64,000 bases of DNA. Origin: Thermasporomyces sp036564245. Its GTDB lineage: Bacteria > Actinomycetota > Actinomycetes > Propionibacteriales > Actinopolymorphaceae. The stretch is from contig DATCKU010000011.1 in NCBI GenBank assembly GCA_036564245.1, positions 78,188-142,187 of the forward strand, written 5' to 3'. A program made the position numbers and the translations under genes. Shown here piece after piece: positions 34,117-42,082 of the stretch. Under the pieces are notes generated by a model. That model saw nothing but the letters and a program-made list of their open reading frames with translations, made no database searches and had not been told where the DNA came from. Numbering within the stretch: the first letter of the stretch is position 1; every line of letters begins with the position of its first letter.

Positions 34117-36158
34117 TGACTGCCATGATGCCTACATCGTGGCGTAATGTCCCGCCGATTGCGCGAGGTGTCTTGCTGGTCGGACTGATTGCTGTGCTGT
34201 GCACGGTAGCGGCGCCTGCTTGGAGCTATGCCGACGCGTACGCGGTTGGTCGGACCGCGCGTGATGTCCAGTCTGATGGGACGCACGGCAAGCTCGTGCT
34301 GGTCCTGGATTCCTCAGGGTCGATGAAGGAGCGCTTGGCGTCTGGTGAGACGCGGATCGACGCAGCAAGGCGGGCGTTGCATCACGTCGTGGACGAGCTG
34401 CCTGCCGAGGCGAACGTCGGCATGCGGGTCTTCGGCGCCACCGTCTTCTCCCGGGACGATCCGGGTGCCTGCGAGGACAGCCAGCTGGTGGTGCCGATCG
34501 GCCCGGTCGACAAGCCGCGGCTGCGGCAGGCGATCGCGAAGTACAAACCGTATGGCGAGACGCCGATCTCGTACAGTCTGCAGCAGGCGGCGAAGGATGT
34601 GGGGAGCTCGGGCGAGCGCAGCATCGTCCTGGTGACCGACGGAGAGGAGACCTGCAACGCCGATCCTTGCGCGGTGGCGCGGTCGATCCACGAGAAGGGA
34701 ATCAATCTCACGATCGATGTCGTGGGCTTCAACGTCGGCGGCGCAGCGGAGCAGAAGCTGCGCTGCGTTGCCGACGCCGGCGGTGGCACCTACTACCACG
34801 CCGACACCGCCGAGGAGCTTGCAGACAGCCTGGCCCAGCCTGCGTTACGCGCGTTCCGTCCGTTCGCGGTGACGGGTACGCCGGTCGAGGGTGCTCGACG
34901 CCGTGGTGAGGCCACCGAGGTGGGCCCAGGTCAGTACACCGACGAGCTGGGGGGAACGGCCGAGCCGACCGGCGTGAAGTACTTCGCCGTGCCCAGGATG
35001 GACGGGTCGAGCGTCCACGTGGGTTTCACGGCGTACCCGCCGTCGCAGAGTGACCTCAAGGGCTACAACGACGCGGTGAGCCTGACGTTGCAGGCGCCTG
35101 ACGGGACGGAGTGCGGGAGGACCACGGGTCTGCAGATGCAGGCCGGGACGCGGCAGATCCTGGTCGCGAGCGTTTCGTACATCCCAGAGCTTGATCCGGA
35201 CAACACCGCCTGTGCGGGGGCGGACCGGTTGGTGCTGGAGGTGCGCCGCGGCGGGCTCGATGGGTATACGGGTCCGGCGCCTGACAAGGGCACCGTTCCG
35301 TACGAGTTTTTGGTCATAGAGGAGCCGGCACTCGCGGACGCCGAAGGGCTACCCGAGCCGTTGGCCGAAGGATCCACACCTTCCACCGAGCCCGTGGTGC
35401 AACCGGGCCGGCCGATGGGCGAGGTCGCCGGTGGCGGTGGGTTCGCCCAGGCGGCGACTGTGGGCCCGGGCACCTGGACCGACAGCATCCAGCCAGGGGA
35501 AGTGCTCTTCTATCGGGTACGAGCCGACTGGGGGCAGACGCCACGGGTCAGCTTCACGATCCAGCCGGACGCTCACGCGGAGGAGGTCATCGGCTCTTAC
35601 GGCGTCTACGCCGACGTGCAGGCGTTCGGACCGAACCGCGTCGCGCTGCACAAGGGAGATCTCGTCACGATCGTCCCGAGCCGGGCCAGCACGCTCACCA
35701 GCTCGCTGCTGGAGGTCCGCTACCGCAACCGCGAGTCAGGCCTTGGCTGGGGGGACTCCAACCCGAGCGCGTTCGCACTGCCCGGCTACTACTACTTCGT
35801 CGTCACCATGGCCAACGACGGACCAGGCCTGGGATCGGTCGAGCCAGGGTCGGCGGAGCTGCCGATGCAGATCTCGGTCGCCCTCGACGGCGAGCCGGCG
35901 GGCGCGCCTCACTACCAGGCGCCACCGGCGGCCGAGCCTGGCACGGACCAACCGGTCGACTCCGACGAGGACGACGTATCGGCGCCAGCAGACGGAGACG
36001 ATTCCACCGCATCCGGTCAGGCTGGTGAGTCCACCGATGGCAGCGCGCTCGTGCCCGTTGCCGTGGGCAGCGGTCTCGGGCTCGTCGCACTCGCCGGCCT
36101 GCTGGTTGTGATGACGCTTCCGCGGCGCCGTCGTTCCGGGAATGACCGCATCGGCTAG
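34116..36158 (+). CDS. secreted/membrane-anchored von Willebrand factor A domain protein
   Basis: A 680-aa envelope protein. An N-terminal signal or anchor (GVLLVGLIAVLCTVAAPAWS) precedes a VWA domain at about residues 45-235 with the metal-ion-dependent adhesion motif DSSGS in LVLVLDSSGSMKE and VTDGEE further on. The middle region (about 240-600) is beta-rich and unassigned. A low-complexity acidic stretch precedes a single C-terminal helix (LVPVAVGSGLGLVALAGLLV) and a basic tail, so the bulk faces outside. VWA domains bind partner proteins; no partner is visible. ATG 34116 is one of several possible starts (34125, 34128). Confidence 0.85.
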   Translation: MTAMMPTSWRNVPPIARGVLLVGLIAVLCTVAAPAWSYADAYAVGRTARDVQSDGTHGKLVLVLDSSGSMKERLASGETRIDAARRALHHVVDELPAEANVGMRVFGATVFSRDDPGACEDSQLVVPIGPVDKPRLRQAIAKYKPYGETPISYSLQQAAKDVGSSGERSIVLVTDGEETCNADPCAVARSIHEKGINLTIDVVGFNVGGAAEQKLRCVADAGGGTYYHADTAEELADSLAQPALRAFRPFAVTGTPVEGARRRGEATEVGPGQYTDELGGTAEPTGVKYFAVPRMDGSSVHVGFTAYPPSQSDLKGYNDAVSLTLQAPDGTECGRTTGLQMQAGTRQILVASVSYIPELDPDNTACAGADRLVLEVRRGGLDGYTGPAPDKGTVPYEFLVIEEPALADAEGLPEPLAEGSTPSTEPVVQPGRPMGEVAGGGGFAQAATVGPGTWTDSIQPGEVLFYRVRADWGQTPRVSFTIQPDAHAEEVIGSYGVYADVQAFGPNRVALHKGDLVTIVPSRASTLTSSLLEVRYRNRESGLGWGDSNPSAFALPGYYYFVVTMANDGPGLGSVEPGSAELPMQISVALDGEPAGAPHYQAPPAAEPGTDQPVDSDEDDVSAPADGDDSTASGQAGESTDGSALVPVAVGSGLGLVALAGLLVVMTLPRRRRSGNDRIG

Positions 36159-36487
36159 CCGCGCGGTGAGTACATGATGACGGCGACGCCGAGCAGGCCG
36201 ATCGTGGCGCCGATGAGGTCGAAGCGGTCGGGTCGGAACCGGTCGACGATCACACCCCAGGCAAGCGAGCCTGCGACGAACACCCCGCCGTACGCCGCCA
36301 GGATGCGCCCGAAGTGGGGGTCTGGCTGGAACGTCGCGATGAAGCCGTACGCACCGAGAGCGAGGACACCTGCCGCAATCCAGCCGACGCCGCGATGCTC
36401 CCGCCAGCCCTGCCAGACCAGCCAGGCACCGCCGATCTCGGCGAGCGCGGCCAACCCGAAGCGCACGATCGAACGAGCAACCACCAT
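36155..36487 (-). CDS. YnfA-family small membrane protein
   Basis: A 110-aa inner-membrane protein with four helices, related to the small multidrug resistance fold. The family pattern is clear: FGLAALAEIGGAWLVWQGWR, LGAYGFIATFQPDPHFGRIL and AAYGGVFVAGSLAWG. The substrate of YnfA proteins is not firmly established. It converges on the VWA gene and the two stop regions overlap by four bases. Confidence 0.92.
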   Translation of the reverse strand: MVVARSIVRFGLAALAEIGGAWLVWQGWREHRGVGWIAAGVLALGAYGFIATFQPDPHFGRILAAYGGVFVAGSLAWGVIVDRFRPDRFDLIGATIGLLGVAVIMYSPRG

Positions 36488-36651
36488 GGCCGAACGACCT
36501 TACGCGCGTCACCGGTCGGCCTGCGTCGGCGATCGCCTCTACTCGTGAGCGCATGGCACAGCGTCACGATCGCGCGTTACTGAGAACGTTCGGCGCACGC
36601 TGGCGGGGTTATCATGAGCGAGACTGACACACGTCCGATGGCCTTGAAGGC

Positions 36652-36672
36652 ATTCCGAACTCTTTGCGGAAT
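36652..36672 (+). promoter_or_regulatory. hairpin in the chaB leader
   Basis: ATTCCG, nine bases, CGGAAT forms a perfect six-base stem 62 bases before the ChaB-like start. Function unknown. Confidence 0.25.
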
Positions 36673-36734
36673 CCCACGGGATAGCCAAACCTGGGAGGGA
36701 AATCCGCATGACGACGCGCTCGGAGGTGACTACC

Positions 36735-37166
36735 ATGCCAGCGCGTAAAGCACTCCCGTCGACACTTCAACGTTCGTCGAAGAAGGCCCAGCGGACCTGG
36801 ATGAAGGCGCACGACTCGGCGGTCAAGACCTATGGCGAAGGGCAGCGGGCGCACCGCGTCGCGTACGCCTCGCTGAAGCACATGTTTCGCAAGGTGGGCG
36901 ACCACTGGGAGCCCAAGGAGCGCCCGGGTCCGTCCGACGCAGGTGCTCGGCAGACGACTCGCGCTCGCTCGACGCCGGCTCGCAGGCGCGAGGTGCCGCC
37001 TCGGAAGACAGCCGGGGGCATCGACGTCAACGCAAGCAAGCACGAACTCCTGGGTATGGCCGCCAAGCTGGACATTCGTGGCCGGTCTCGGATGACGAAG
37101 GACGAGCTCATCAAGGCTTTGCAGAAGGCGAGCCGTAGGGAGACGGCTCGCGCCCGGGCCCACTAG
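36735..37166 (+). CDS. ChaB-family protein with C-terminal Rho-N/SAP-like domain
   Basis: A 143-aa basic protein in two parts. Residues 1-60 are ChaB-like (LPSTLQRSSKKAQRTWMKAH, HRVAYASLKHMFRKVGDHW). A basic Ala/Arg-rich linker follows, and residues about 100-135 form a Rho-N-terminal/SAP-like helix pair (HELLGMAAKLDIRGRSRMTK, DELIKALQKAS) that suggests nucleic-acid binding. ATG 36735 is chosen because GGAGGT lies seven bases upstream; ATG 36708, with GGGAGGG upstream, is also possible. Such proteins are common and poorly characterised in actinobacteria. Confidence 0.88.
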   Translation: MPARKALPSTLQRSSKKAQRTWMKAHDSAVKTYGEGQRAHRVAYASLKHMFRKVGDHWEPKERPGPSDAGARQTTRARSTPARRREVPPRKTAGGIDVNASKHELLGMAAKLDIRGRSRMTKDELIKALQKASRRETARARAH

Positions 37167-37215
37167 GGCACGGGGACGAATGGGGTATTGGCATCGAATG
37201 GCCTTTGTCACGTAG

Positions 37216-37237
37216 ACCGTGACTGACCAGTCACGGT
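37216..37237. promoter_or_regulatory. 22-bp palindromic operator upstream of the Gfo/Idh-GH9 operon
   Basis: ACCGTGACTG, AC, CAGTCACGGT is a perfect 10-2-10 palindrome, 43 bases before the oxidoreductase start. The arms resemble TetR- or GntR-family operators. No regulator gene adjoins it; the nearest are the LacI, TetR and MerR genes several kilobases away. Confidence 0.55.
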
Positions 37238-37280
37238 AGGACGTCTTGTTGGCGGTGTTCGCTGCAGAGATACTCAGCGG

Positions 37281-38411
37281 ATGCTGCACAATTCGGGCGC
37301 AAGCGACGTCCGCTGCCGATTCGAGTACGCCGAGCGAATCCGGTGTGCCTTCATTGGAGCTGGCGGGCATTCGTTCCGTAACATCTACCCGGCTCTGCAG
37401 TACGCACCAGTCGATCTGTGCGCCGTCTGCGACCTCGACGAGCGTCGCGCCCGCAGCTACGCGCGGCTTTTCGGCGCAGAGGCAAGCTACACCGATCACC
37501 GGGAGATGCTCGAGCGTGAGAAACCGACGGCTGTCTTCATCGTCACGTCGTACGAGCCCGACGGCAGGGTGCAGGCCACCCGACTCGCGCAGGACTGCCT
37601 CGCCGCGAAAGCTCATGTCTGGATGGAGAAACCGACAGCAGCCTCAACTGCTGAGGTGCGCGAGCTGATGGAGGCGGCGAAGCGGCATGGTCGTTTCGTC
37701 ATGACCGGGCTGAAGAAGATCTTCACGCCGGGCATCGAGAAGGTCAAGCAGCTCATGCAGTCGCCGGACTTCGGGCCGGTGTCGTCGATGTCGGTGCGCT
37801 ATCCGCAGGCCCTGCCGGCTCCCGCTGAGCGACACGACTTGCGCACGATGGTGGGCTTCCTCGACCACATCTACCATCCAGGCGCGATTCTTCACTACCT
37901 GATGGGTCCGATTGCGCGCTTCAGCCACGAATGGGAGCCGACGAGCGGGGCGAGCGTGGCGACGTTGCGCTTCGTGTCCGGCGCAGTGGGCACACTGCAT
38001 CTCGCGGCCGGGAGCGCGGTCACCAGTCCGCTCGAACGCGTCGAGGTCGTGGGTCAGGGTGCCAACGTCGTACTGGAGAACGGGGTTCGCCTCACCTACT
38101 ACCGGCGTGGTGCCCGGCTGGCCTACGGGCGTAGCCCGTCGTTCGTCGTCGACGACGAGCACGCGGCGCTTCACTGGGAGCCGGAGTTCTCGCTCGGCCA
38201 GCTCTACAACAAGAATCTCTTCTACCTAGGCTACGTGCCGGAAATCCTGCACTTCTGTCAGAGCGTCATCGAGGAAACCCCTCCGAGCAAAGGGACCCTC
38301 GAGGACTCGCTTGCCATCATGAGACTCTTCGACGTCTACCGAGACACACCTCCCGGAGTGACGGTCGAGCTCGCGCAGGCCGACCCGCTACCGAACGGCG
38401 GTGCGTCATGA
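37281..38411 (+). CDS. Gfo/Idh/MocA-family oxidoreductase
   Basis: A 376-aa NAD(P)-dependent sugar or inositol dehydrogenase-like enzyme. The Rossmann fold begins RCAFIGAGGHSFRNIYPALQ, and the family's EKP motif is in HVWMEKPTAAS. The likely catalytic region is MVGFLDHIYHPGAILHYL. The substrate is unknown, but the ATG of a GH9 cellulase overlaps its stop (ATGA), so both are made together. That coupling suggests the enzyme modifies a sugar released from, or competing with, the cellulase product. A 22-bp palindrome precedes it. I see no strong ribosome site before ATG 37281. Confidence 0.87.
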   Translation: MLHNSGASDVRCRFEYAERIRCAFIGAGGHSFRNIYPALQYAPVDLCAVCDLDERRARSYARLFGAEASYTDHREMLEREKPTAVFIVTSYEPDGRVQATRLAQDCLAAKAHVWMEKPTAASTAEVRELMEAAKRHGRFVMTGLKKIFTPGIEKVKQLMQSPDFGPVSSMSVRYPQALPAPAERHDLRTMVGFLDHIYHPGAILHYLMGPIARFSHEWEPTSGASVATLRFVSGAVGTLHLAAGSAVTSPLERVEVVGQGANVVLENGVRLTYYRRGARLAYGRSPSFVVDDEHAALHWEPEFSLGQLYNKNLFYLGYVPEILHFCQSVIEETPPSKGTLEDSLAIMRLFDVYRDTPPGVTVELAQADPLPNGGAS

Positions 38412-40672
38412 GACGGTTCTCATGGAAGCGGGTCCTGGCGTTGGTGGTCGCCGGAGCCTTCCCGATGGTCCTTGGCGGCGGTGCGCCCCCTGGCTCGGCC
38501 GAGGGACGGACCGAGCTCATCGTCAACGGTGGCTTCGATGCCGGCACCTCACCCTGGTGGTGGACGTCCAACGTGTCGGCGCAGGTCGTGGACGGCAGGC
38601 TGTGCGCGGAGATACCGGCAGGAACGACGAACTCGTGGGATGCGATCGTCGGACGAAGCGACATCACGCTCAGGAGCGGCGAATCGTACGAATTCTCGTT
38701 CACCGCTTCGGCTGACCAGCCGGTGACGATCCGCGCGAACGTGCAGCTCGCCGACCCGCCGTACACCGCAGAGATCTCCCAACCAGTCAGCCTCGGAGGC
38801 TCGCAGACTTACCGCTACTTCTTCACATCTCGCGCCGACACACAACGGGCGAGCGTGCAGTTCCAGGTCGGCGGATCAAGCGTAGGCTGGACCTTCTGCG
38901 TCGACGACGTGTCGTTGAAGGATGGTGCCGAGGTGCCCGGATACGAGCCGGATACCGGCCCGCGGGTGCGCGTGAACCAGGTGGGATATCTGCCGGACGG
39001 GCCGAAGCGGGCCACGCTCGTGACCGACGCGGTGCGGCCGCTCGAATGGGTGCTGCGCGACGCGTCGGGCAGGGCGGTGGCGGACGGCCGCTCCACACCG
39101 CGGGGTGTCGACGAGGCGTCCGGCGAGCGGGTCCACACGATCGACTTCAGCTCGGTCCGCCGACCGGGCAGGGGATACACCCTCACGGCTGACGGCGAGA
39201 CGAGCTATCCCTTCGCCATCGCGTCGGAGGTCTACGAGTCGCTGCGGACCGACGCGCTGCAGTTCTTCTACATCCAGCGAAGCGGGATCCCGATCGATGG
39301 CGCCTTGGTGGGGGAGGAGTACGCCCGGCCTGCTGGTCACGTTGGTGTTCCCCCGAACCGCGGCGACATCGATGTCCCATGCCAGGAAGGCGTGTGCGAC
39401 TACCGACTGGACGTGCGCGGTGGCTGGTACGACGCTGGCGACCACGGGAAGTACGTCGTCAACGGTGGTATCGCCGCGGCCCAGCTGCTGAGCACCTGGG
39501 AACGAGCACTGCACGCCGGCACGGGCCAGACGGGACCACTGGACGACGGTCGGTTGCGGGTACCGGAGCGGGGCAACGGCGTGCCCGACATCCTGGATGA
39601 AGCCCGCTGGGAGGTCGAGTTCCTGCTGCGCATGCAGGTGCCGGACGGCAAGCCGCTTGCCGGCATGGCGCACCACAAGATCCATGACCGGGAATGGACC
39701 GGGATGCCCATGCAGCCGGAGGACGACCCGCAGCCTCGGGAGCTGCACCCGCCGTCGACAGCCGCGACCCTGAACCTCGCCGCGGTTGCCGCTCAGTGTG
39801 CGCGGCTCTTCAGGCCGTACGACCGAGCCTTCGCGGCGCGGTGCCTCGCGGCAGCCGAGAAGGCCTGGACCGCGGCTCGAGCGGATCCGGACGTCTACGC
39901 CAGCGAAACGGACAGCAACGGCGGCGGCGCGTACGCCGACACACATCTGGAGGACGAGTCCTACTGGGCGGCGGCCGAGCTCTACCTCACGACCGGTGAC
40001 CCGGCGTACCTCGACTTCCTCCTGACGTCGCCCATGCACACGGCCGACGTCTTCGGGCCGGGCGGTTTCAGCTGGCAGTCGGTCGCGGCGCTCGGTCGGC
40101 TCGATCTCGCGACAGTGCCGGGCAGGCTGCCGCTCGCGGAACGCCGCAAGGCGCGGGTGTCGGTCGTGGAGGCGGCCGATCGGTACCTCGCGACGCAGCG
40201 CTCGCAGGCCTACGGGCTTCCGCTGCCCAGCAACGCGGAGTTCTACAACTGGGGCTCCAACAGCGGAATCCTCAACAACCTGGTCGTGATCGCCACGGCG
40301 TACGACATCACGGGCAAGCAGGCGTACCGCGACGCCGTGCTCGAGGGGATCGACTACATCCTCGGCAGGAACGCGCTCAACATCTCCTACGTCACGGGGT
40401 ACGGAACGAAGAGCGCGCAGAACCAGCACAGCCGGATCTTTGCCCATCAGCTCGATCCGAGCCTGCCGCATCCGCCGAAGGGCTCGATCGCAGGTGGCCC
40501 GAACGCGGGGTTGCAGGATCCGTTCGCCGCGGACCTGCTCCAAGGGTGCCGGCCGGCGTTCTGCTACGTCGACGACATCCAGTCGTACTCCACGAACGAG
40601 GTGGCGATCAACTGGAACTCCGCCCTGTCGTGGGTAGCCTCCTTCCTCGCCGACCAGGGCCGGCGACACTGA
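38408..40672 (+). CDS. secreted GH9 endoglucanase with N-terminal CBM and Ig-like domain
   Basis: A 754-aa cellulase. A signal peptide (residues 1-32) is followed by a CBM4/9-type beta-sandwich at about 35-175 (ELIVNGGFDAGTSPWWWTSN). A cellulase N-terminal Ig-like domain covers about 185-285 (RVRVNQVGYLPDGPKRATLV), and the GH9 alpha-barrel about 295-750. Catalytic residues are visible: Asp342 and Asp345 in YDAGDHGKY and the acid Glu731 in STNEVAINWNS; the family histidine region is TGYGTKSAQNQHSR. The order CBM, Ig, GH9 fits theme D-type enzymes acting on cellulose or xyloglucan. It is translationally coupled to the Gfo/Idh gene. Confidence 0.93.
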   Translation: MRRFSWKRVLALVVAGAFPMVLGGGAPPGSAEGRTELIVNGGFDAGTSPWWWTSNVSAQVVDGRLCAEIPAGTTNSWDAIVGRSDITLRSGESYEFSFTASADQPVTIRANVQLADPPYTAEISQPVSLGGSQTYRYFFTSRADTQRASVQFQVGGSSVGWTFCVDDVSLKDGAEVPGYEPDTGPRVRVNQVGYLPDGPKRATLVTDAVRPLEWVLRDASGRAVADGRSTPRGVDEASGERVHTIDFSSVRRPGRGYTLTADGETSYPFAIASEVYESLRTDALQFFYIQRSGIPIDGALVGEEYARPAGHVGVPPNRGDIDVPCQEGVCDYRLDVRGGWYDAGDHGKYVVNGGIAAAQLLSTWERALHAGTGQTGPLDDGRLRVPERGNGVPDILDEARWEVEFLLRMQVPDGKPLAGMAHHKIHDREWTGMPMQPEDDPQPRELHPPSTAATLNLAAVAAQCARLFRPYDRAFAARCLAAAEKAWTAARADPDVYASETDSNGGGAYADTHLEDESYWAAAELYLTTGDPAYLDFLLTSPMHTADVFGPGGFSWQSVAALGRLDLATVPGRLPLAERRKARVSVVEAADRYLATQRSQAYGLPLPSNAEFYNWGSNSGILNNLVVIATAYDITGKQAYRDAVLEGIDYILGRNALNISYVTGYGTKSAQNQHSRIFAHQLDPSLPHPPKGSIAGGPNAGLQDPFAADLLQGCRPAFCYVDDIQSYSTNEVAINWNSALSWVASFLADQGRRH

Positions 40673-40775
40673 CCGCGCCCTCCCGCCACAATGACCACGT
40701 TCAGCTGGCTCTTGCCGCCCGGACACGGTTTCTACGCCGTGCGAGGATCACGAAACCCGTGGCTGGCCGAGGCGT

Positions 40776-41282
40776 TCAGTACGGGGCCACCACAGGTGAG
40801 TCCTCGGTCGTTAGCCCGGCGCGTCGAGCGGCGGAATGGCCGCGGCGGGCGACCGGCACCAGGGAGGTCGCAGCCGCGAGGCCCCACGGTGGCATGTTGC
40901 CGTAGACGCACTCGGTGTGCTCCGGGCGCACCAGGTAGGTCTCGTGCCAGATCCCGACGTCGCCGGAGTCTCGCACCTTGCGGTTGAACTGGCGCCACGG
41001 TCCCACGTGCGGCTCGTTCTGCGACGTGGCGAACCGGTAGAGGTGCTCGAGGCTGCGGAAGTAGCAGACGAGCATCGGCCCCCGACCGAGCAACCCGGTC
41101 TGGGCGTGGAGCAGGCCGAGGTCGGGGTCCTGCTTCAGGCGCCGGAGCATCGGCCGCATCGCGGTGAAGACCGGCCACCACTTCCAGATCTTCCACGGCT
41201 TGTTGAGCCGCATGCCGATGAGGAAGACCACGACTGGTTCGCTGGGGTCCGCCGTGTATCGCCCGGTTCGTACCGTCCTCAT
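40776..41282 (-). CDS. DUF4188-domain protein
   Basis: A 168-aa protein of the DUF4188 family. The conserved features are GRYTADPSEPVVVFLIGMRL near the start, PDLGLLHAQTGLLGRGPMLV, YFRSLEHLYRFATSQNEPH and GIWHETYLV followed by ECVYGNMPPWGLAAA. The fold resembles small heme-dependent or ABM-type monooxygenases, but activity is not established. It is divergent from a TetR regulator with a conspicuous double operator between them, so it is probably induced by the TetR ligand. GGAGGG lies nine bases before ATG 41282. Confidence 0.88.
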   Translation of the reverse strand: MRTVRTGRYTADPSEPVVVFLIGMRLNKPWKIWKWWPVFTAMRPMLRRLKQDPDLGLLHAQTGLLGRGPMLVCYFRSLEHLYRFATSQNEPHVGPWRQFNRKVRDSGDVGIWHETYLVRPEHTECVYGNMPPWGLAAATSLVPVARRGHSAARRAGLTTEDSPVVAPY

Positions 41283-41330
41283 CTCGACCGCCCTCCATCC
41301 GCGATCACGACAGCGCCTCGTAGGACAGCG

Positions 41331-41360
41331 CTATAACAGTGTTGTATAACGGTGTTATAG
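41331..41360. promoter_or_regulatory. double TetR-type operator between DUF4188 and tetR genes
   Basis: CTATAACA and TGTTATAG form the outer arms of a 30-bp palindrome. Inside, ATAACAGTGTT and ATAACGGTGTT are near-identical tandem copies of a partly symmetric unit, so two dimers could bind. The AT-rich centre is unlike the surrounding sequence and probably overlaps promoter elements. Confidence 0.65.
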
Positions 41361-41440
41361 TAACATGGCGCAAGGCACCGCACCAGGGGTCGCGGTCACG
41401 CGGTCGTCGTTCGGTACGCAAGGAGGTCAGGTCGGAGCCA

Positions 41441-42055
41441 ATGCCACGTACGAAGTCCACGATTGCGGCTGATGACCTTCGATCCACCCTCCTCGACCGA
41501 GCCGCCGACCTGCTCGCCCACGAGGGTCCCCAGGCGCTCACCACGCGTCGCATCGCCGCCGCGGCGGACACGTCCACCCAGGCGATCTACACGCTCTTCG
41601 GAGGGAAGGAGGGCGTGGTACGCGCGATGTACCGCGAGGGTTTCCGACGGCTGGGCGCCAAGCTCGCCCAGGCCCCCCGTACGTCCGACCCCGTTGCGGA
41701 CATCACCGAGCTCGGCCGGGCGTATCGTGCGGCGGCGCTGGAGAACCCCAACTTCTACGACGTGATGTTCGGCCGGCCGGTGCCGGAGTTCCGGTGCACC
41801 GACGACGACCGCGCCGAGAGTCTCGCGACGTTCACGGTGTTGGTCGACGCGGTGCAGCGGGCACTGGACCAGGGACGACTACAGGGCGGCACGGCGAAGG
41901 AGATCGCCACGCACCTGTGGGCGACGGTCCACGGCTACGTCACGCTGGAGTTGGCCGGCTACCGCGCGAGTGGCGACCGGGACCCGGACGCGCACTACGA
42001 GTCGGCGCTCGCCTATGCGATCGCGCCCTTCCTGACCACCCCTCCCGGGGCATGA
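41441..42055 (+). CDS. TetR-family transcriptional regulator
   Basis: A 204-aa repressor. The helix-turn-helix at about residues 30-52 reads ALTTRRIAAAADTSTQAIYT with LFGGKEGVVRAMYREGF after it. The C-terminal ligand-binding region (from about 70) is of the TetR_C type with LWATVHGYVTLELAGY. ATG 41441 (MPRTKST) is preferred to the longer frame from 41339 because AGGAGG and GGAG lie upstream and the earlier residues would overlap the operator. It most likely represses itself and the divergent DUF4188 gene. Confidence 0.92.
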   Translation: MPRTKSTIAADDLRSTLLDRAADLLAHEGPQALTTRRIAAAADTSTQAIYTLFGGKEGVVRAMYREGFRRLGAKLAQAPRTSDPVADITELGRAYRAAALENPNFYDVMFGRPVPEFRCTDDDRAESLATFTVLVDAVQRALDQGRLQGGTAKEIATHLWATVHGYVTLELAGYRASGDRDPDAHYESALAYAIAPFLTTPPGA

Positions 42056-42082
42056 GGGCATGGGCGGGGCCGGTGCGCCTCG

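Noticed and set aside
17184..40702. A shared 14-mer (CAATGACCACGTTC) near 17184 and near 40689
   Set aside because: In 64 kb of high-GC DNA, matches of this length are expected by chance, and similarity does not extend.
40720..40765. Terminator between the GH9 and DUF4188 genes
   Set aside because: CACGGTTTC and GAAACCCGTG can pair only with a bulge and there is no T-run, so I could not support it.
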